Shown here: piece by piece, positions 60,671-64,000 of the stretch | How the letters are laid out: each line of letters starts with the position of its first letter | How positions within the stretch are numbered: position 1 is the stretch's first letter | Assembly: GCF_000242895.2 (NCBI RefSeq) | Contig: NC_021171.1 | Location: forward strand, 406,001 to 470,000 | Source: Bacillus sp. 1NLA3E | GTDB lineage: Bacteria; Bacillota; Bacilli; Bacillales; Cytobacillaceae | DNA: 64,000 nucleotides | Direction: 5' to 3' | Made by a program: the position numbers and the translations under genes | Notes under the pieces: generated by a model | What the model was told of the DNA's origin: nothing | The model's input: the letters and a program-made list of their open reading frames with translations, nothing else | The model's database searches: none

Positions 60671-62492
60671 ACTAAAAAAACCTTTCCAATATAAACGGGA
60701 TATGCAGGGAGATACTGCACAAATTGCAAAAACAAAAATGAAGGCGAAGCCGTCAAACTGGTTTGCGACAATAAAACGTCTTTGGGAGTATTTGTCACGG
60801 AAAAAAGGGCTGTTTATTGCAGTCATGATCATGATCGTGATTTCAACGGGATTGGGACTTTTAGGTCCGGTTTTGGTAGGGAAAACGATCGATCATTATA
60901 TTGTAACTCACAATACAAAGGGTCTTTTACCACTGTTAATTGGGCTGGTCTTTGTCTATGTGTTTTATGCGATAACAAGCTTTCTGCAAAACTACTGGAT
61001 GATTGGGATAGCCCAAAAAACGGTTTATACACTAAGATCTGATTTATTTAAGCAGTTACATCGGCTACCGATTTATTATTTTGATAAACGCCAACATGGG
61101 GAAATTATGAGTAGGGTAACAAATGATATCGAAAATGTTAGTTCTACCCTAAATAGCTCGGTGATTCAGATCTCAACCAGTATCCTTATGCTTGTAGGGA
61201 CAATTTCAGTCATGCTCTGGCTCAGCCCCTTATTAACAGTGATCACGCTATTAATTGTTCCGTTGATGTTTGCGGGAATGAAATGGATTACTAATCGTAC
61301 GGGGAAGTCGTTTAAAGAACAACAGCGAAACTTAGGAGAAATCAATGGCTTTATTGAGGAAACCATATCTGGTCAAAGGATTGTCAAAACTTTTTCTCAA
61401 GAGAAAAAAGTCATTGCGGAATTTATGATAAAAAATGAACAGCTAAAGGGATCAGGTTTTTGGGCACAGACCATTTCAGGTTTTATTCCAAAAGTGATGC
61501 ATGTTTTAAATAATTTGAGTTTTGCTATTATCGCTGGTGTTGGTGGCATCCTTGCGCTTAAAGGTGCGATTACGATAGGGGTAATTGTTGTTTTTACAGA
61601 GTACGCGCGACAATTTACTCGTCCCTTAAATGACTTAGCCAATCAGTTCAATACTCTTCTGTCTGCAGTTGCTGGAGCAGAGAGGGTTTTTGAAATATTG
61701 GATGAGAAATTAGAAGCTGGTGACGAGGAAAATGCATGTATCTTATCAAGCATTAAAGGTGATGTGGAATTTAAAAATGTCACTTTTTCTTATGAAAAAG
61801 AAAGTGATACGATTAAAGATGTGAGTTTTCATGCGCACATAGGCGAAACAATCGCCTTAGTTGGACCGACTGGAGCTGGGAAATCGACAATCATTAATTT
61901 AATAGCCCGTTTTTATGAAACGGACAGCGGCGGTATCTTCATTGATGGGCAAGATATAAAAAATATTAAACGTGAAAGTCTACGTATTCATTTAGGTTTT
62001 GTACTTCAGGATTCTTTTTTGTTTGAAGCATCGATTAGAGAGAATATTCGCTACGGAAAACTTAATGCTACAGATGATGAAGTTGAACAAGCAGCGATAC
62101 TTGCTAATGCGCATTCTTTTATCATGAAGTTTCCGAAACAATATGATACAGTGTTGAAACAAGATGGCAGTGGTATTAGCCAAGGCCAGAAACAGCTCTT
62201 GTCGATTGCCAGAGCCATTCTTACCGATCCAGCTATTTTAATTTTAGATGAAGCGACAAGTAATATCGATACGATTACTGAAATAAAAATACAAGAGGCT
62301 TTACAAAGGCTGATGAAAGGTAGAACAAGCTTTGTCATCGCCCACCGTATGAATACGGTTCAACAAGCAGATCAAATCCTTGTTTTGGATCAAGGTATTC
62401 TAATTGAAAAAGGGACCCATCATTCCTTGTTAGCGGAAAAAGGATTCTATTATGAGCTGTATGGTAGTCAATTGAAAAAAGAGGTGCAGTAA
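60660..62492 (+). CDS. ABC exporter half-transporter 2 (heterodimeric, catalytic half)
   Basis: 610 residues. Membrane domain with an N-terminal extension, then ATPase domain with Walker A GPTGAGKST, complete Walker B ILILDEATSNIDT and a non-standard signature SGISQGQKQ (for LSGGQ). Together with the Asp in the partner, this makes one degenerate and one consensus ATP site, as in BmrCD and LmrCD. GAGAGGAGAAAG lies before the ATG. Its last codons overlap the terminator. Confidence 0.93.
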   Translation: MFSELKKPFQYKRDMQGDTAQIAKTKMKAKPSNWFATIKRLWEYLSRKKGLFIAVMIMIVISTGLGLLGPVLVGKTIDHYIVTHNTKGLLPLLIGLVFVYVFYAITSFLQNYWMIGIAQKTVYTLRSDLFKQLHRLPIYYFDKRQHGEIMSRVTNDIENVSSTLNSSVIQISTSILMLVGTISVMLWLSPLLTVITLLIVPLMFAGMKWITNRTGKSFKEQQRNLGEINGFIEETISGQRIVKTFSQEKKVIAEFMIKNEQLKGSGFWAQTISGFIPKVMHVLNNLSFAIIAGVGGILALKGAITIGVIVVFTEYARQFTRPLNDLANQFNTLLSAVAGAERVFEILDEKLEAGDEENACILSSIKGDVEFKNVTFSYEKESDTIKDVSFHAHIGETIALVGPTGAGKSTIINLIARFYETDSGGIFIDGQDIKNIKRESLRIHLGFVLQDSFLFEASIRENIRYGKLNATDDEVEQAAILANAHSFIMKFPKQYDTVLKQDGSGISQGQKQLLSIARAILTDPAILILDEATSNIDTITEIKIQEALQRLMKGRTSFVIAHRMNTVQQADQILVLDQGILIEKGTHHSLLAEKGFYYELYGSQLKKEVQ

Positions 62493-62520
62493 CCTTTATA
62501 GGTTTCAGCATCTCTTTTTT
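62475..62520 (+). terminator. Intrinsic terminator after the ABC exporter operon
   Basis: AGAGGTGC with GCATCTCT plus inner AACC/GGTT pairs, then T6; the left arm overlaps the end of the coding region. Confidence 0.75.
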
Positions 62521-62570
62521 GATTTAATGCATCTATCATCCATCGTCAGTCCCAAATGAACGAGTGAATG

Positions 62571-62828
62571 TTACTCCCTCTTATCGTTTAATGATTGTTG
62601 GGCCATTTTGACTAGCTCGCGAACCATATTACCGCCAATCTCCCCACCGATTTTTCCAGCTTGTCTTGTTGTTAAATCGCCATTATAACCGTGTTTAAGC
62701 GGAATTCCTGTTTCTCTGGCTACCTCATACTTAACATTATCGGGATTCGCTTGATTATTTAACTTTGCCTTTAGTTTATCAAGGGCATCTCTTGCTTCTG
62801 GAACGAGAATTTTATTTCGTCTTGCCAT
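62571..62828 (-). CDS. Alpha/beta-type small acid-soluble spore protein
   Basis: 85 residues. YEVARETGIPL (GPR-cleavage region with E-T-G-I), GDLTTRQAGKIGGEIGGNMVRELVKMAQQSL is the DNA-binding helix-turn-helix block of alpha/beta SASPs. AAAAGGAGGGA precedes the ATG. It coats and protects spore DNA, so the host is a spore former. The N-terminal RRNKILVPEARDALDKLK is slightly longer and more basic than SspA/B. No sigma-G promoter was assigned. Confidence 0.93.
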   Translation of the reverse strand: MARRNKILVPEARDALDKLKAKLNNQANPDNVKYEVARETGIPLKHGYNGDLTTRQAGKIGGEIGGNMVRELVKMAQQSLNDKRE

Positions 62829-62899
62829 AATTAATCCCTCCTTTTACAATTAGTTTGTCCAAAAATAGAATATTGTTTTTCTTGTTCCTATAATAAAAT

Positions 62900-63086
62900 G
62901 GCTGTGTTAAAGCTCAATGTTGATTTTTTGCACAATGTTGATTGGAGTGGAAGGTACGAGACTCCTGCGGGAGCAGCGGGACAGGTGAGACCCCGCAGGC
63001 GCTTAAGCGCCGAGAAGGCTCACCGCCCGCCCCGCGGAAAGCGAAGCGCCTGGAACGGAAATCAACATTCTAGATTAACAGAGCCT
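62900..63086. repeat. Dispersed repeat, shell type 1, full form with GC-rich core
   Basis: Starts GGCTGTGTTAAAGCTCAATG and ends with ...CTAGATTAACAGAGCCT. The core 62953-63060 lies between GGAGTGGAA (62944-62952) and GGAACGGAA (63052-63060). The total is 187 bp, 107 more than the short copy at 10637. Confidence 0.9.
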
Positions 63087-63121
63087 AAAAAAATCCCGAT
63101 CATTTTTGATTCGGGATTTTT
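63087..63121. terminator. Bidirectional terminator after the exonuclease gene
   Basis: AAAAATCCCGA with TCGGGATTTTT; it reaches the stop codon of the minus-strand exonuclease gene. Confidence 0.85.
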
Positions 63122-63836
63122 AAAGTCTTGCGACATGTTCATAAATTTCTTTTAATGTTTTATATCCAGCTTCTTGCAGCTTATTTAGATAAAGACACCA
63201 AAGTTTGGCTGTCAATTTTGCATCACCTAAAGCATGATGGCGATCTTCAATCGGAATTCCATTATGAACACAGAAGTCTTCTAGTCTTATCAATTTTTCG
63301 TTGGGCTCAGCTACTCGATATAAAAAAGAAGTATCAACAATACGATGTTTAAAATGGGTACGATATAACTTCCAGCTAGCATGTTGTAAAAAGTTTTTCT
63401 CGTGACTTGCATGATGTGCTACTAGTGTGTTGTCATCTACAAATTTAAAAAAGTTAATCAGTACTTCTGATAGTGGAGGAGCCTCTATTAGTTGATGATG
63501 GGTAATTCCAGTTAAGTCAATGATTTTGGATGAAAGAGCCTTTTCGTAATGAACAAGGGAATAATATTCGTCACCTTCTTGAATCTTATTCCCACAAACT
63601 CGAATGGCTCCTAATGAAATAATGGCATCCCCTTGATCAGGGTAGAAGCCTGTTGTTTCTATATCAAAAACAACGACATTTAATTCCTCTAAAGGAATCT
63701 TAAGTTTGTCTTCTGAATTGATTTCTCTTTGGAGTTGGCGCAGAAAGGCTATTTGTTGGGCATTTTGCCCTTGGGCGCCGCCTAATACTCTTCCTTGTAA
63801 ACCTCTCATTAAATGATAAAATGGTTCAAATGCCAT
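63120..63836 (-). CDS. DnaQ-like DEDDh 3'-5' exonuclease
   Basis: 238 residues. Helical N-terminal segment of about 50 residues, then Exo I FDIETTGFYPD, Exo II HHASHEKNFL and Exo III H-HALGDA, the DEDDh set. The gene starts 3 nt after the stop of an upstream minus-strand gene, so the two are co-transcribed. It resembles stand-alone exonucleases paired with DUF294/CBS proteins in other bacteria. It differs from the enzyme at 10788 in its long N-terminal extension. Confidence 0.85.
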   Translation of the reverse strand: MAFEPFYHLMRGLQGRVLGGAQGQNAQQIAFLRQLQREINSEDKLKIPLEELNVVVFDIETTGFYPDQGDAIISLGAIRVCGNKIQEGDEYYSLVHYEKALSSKIIDLTGITHHQLIEAPPLSEVLINFFKFVDDNTLVAHHASHEKNFLQHASWKLYRTHFKHRIVDTSFLYRVAEPNEKLIRLEDFCVHNGIPIEDRHHALGDAKLTAKLWCLYLNKLQEAGYKTLKEIYEHVARL

Positions 63837-63839
63837 TGT

Positions 63840-64000
63840 TTAACACCCTTTTTCAATGATCCCATTGACGAATTGATGTAGTTTTTTCCCATCTTTCAAT
63901 ATACGTTTGATTTCTTTTTTCTCCTCACGTCGCAGCTTTTGAATATTAAGATAATGGACATCATCGTAGGAATCCTCCATATTGAATAATGATAATCGAA
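63840..64000 (-). CDS. C-terminal fragment of an uncharacterised protein, cut by window edge
   Basis: The minus-strand frame is open to the window edge and ends at TAA (63840-63842). About 53 residues are visible: an acidic stretch followed by a basic helix (QKLRREEKKEIKRILKDGKKLHQF). It lies 3 nt before the exonuclease start in the same direction. A DUF294 nucleotidyltransferase-like protein would fit the neighbour, but the fragment is too short to say. Confidence 0.6.
   Translation of the reverse strand, partial: RLSLFNMEDSYDDVHYLNIQKLRREEKKEIKRILKDGKKLHQFVNGIIEKGC

Noticed and set aside
10634-63090. Insertion sequence with transposase
   Set aside because: All repeats seen are short and non-coding; no transposase, integrase or phage gene occurs in the window.
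62898-63155. 85-codon ORF
   Set aside because: It is formed by the type-1 dispersed repeat; the same frame appears in unrelated copies.

Overview
The window looks like a chromosomal segment of a spore-forming, low-GC Gram-positive bacterium of the Bacillaceae (Priestia/Neobacillus-like). Supporting signs are AGGAGG-type ribosome binding sites with many TTG/GTG starts, an alpha/beta-type small acid-soluble spore protein, TnrA with a matching TnrA box, an FbpA-like small protein, Bacillus-type polyhydroxyalkanoate (PHA) granule genes, and a B. megaterium-style anaerobic cobalamin operon containing the CbiH60 fusion. No rRNA, tRNA, CRISPR array, transposase or phage gene was seen.

Layout. 1-2.8 kb: end of an apbE gene, a ferric-reductase-like membrane protein, and a CorA-type transporter preceded by an unusual leader. 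2.9-7.6 kb: a LiaG-like DUF4097 protein and a PHA granule locus with two phasin-like proteins, a PhaR-like protein, a PadR-type PhaQ regulator and an alpha/beta hydrolase, but no synthase (PhaC) or reductase (PhaB). 7.7-11.4 kb: DMT permease, formate/nitrite-type channel with two DUF3147 proteins, and a DEDDh exonuclease. 11.5-33.2 kb: two consecutive cobalamin riboswitches, each followed by its own terminator, then one 21-gene run. The run goes from cobalt uptake and uroporphyrinogen III methylation through corrin synthesis (cbiX, cbiL, cbiH60, cbiF, cbiG, cbiD, cbiJ/cobK, cbiET, cbiC) to amidation, adenosylation, aminopropanol arm, nucleotide loop assembly and salvage (cbiZ). 33.2-43 kb: small haem-copper-oxidase-like protein, M19 dipeptidase, a large TPR/degenerate-GTPase protein, a DUF5667 secreted protein, a subtilase and an HD-GYP protein. 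43-46.5 kb: two small minus-strand genes (one FbpA-like), tnrA and a polar amino acid ABC transporter. 46.8-64 kb: a sortase-type surface protein, ketopantoate reductase family protein, CoA transferase, split ThrE exporter, a G-poor probable non-coding transcript, a secreted protein, an ABC transporter plus two-component system, a frameshifted gene remnant, a heterodimeric ABC exporter, a spore protein and a DnaQ-like exonuclease.

Three kinds of dispersed repeats punctuate intergenic sequence. The most interesting has two different AT-rich outer shells that share one GC-rich core of about 105 bp. Each shell also occurs without the core. The other two are a palindrome built on GGTGCCTGACCCC and a six-copy TGATATAT array with about 20-bp phasing, lying in a 245-bp insertion between cbiC and cbiD.

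The best candidates for undescribed regulation are the leader of the CorA gene (a Pro/acidic mini-ORF overlapping mutually exclusive hairpins that would hide or free the corA ribosome binding site), the tandem B12 riboswitches, and the G-poor transcript at 52.6-53.07 kb. All functional calls come from reading the sequence and from family knowledge; no database search was run.
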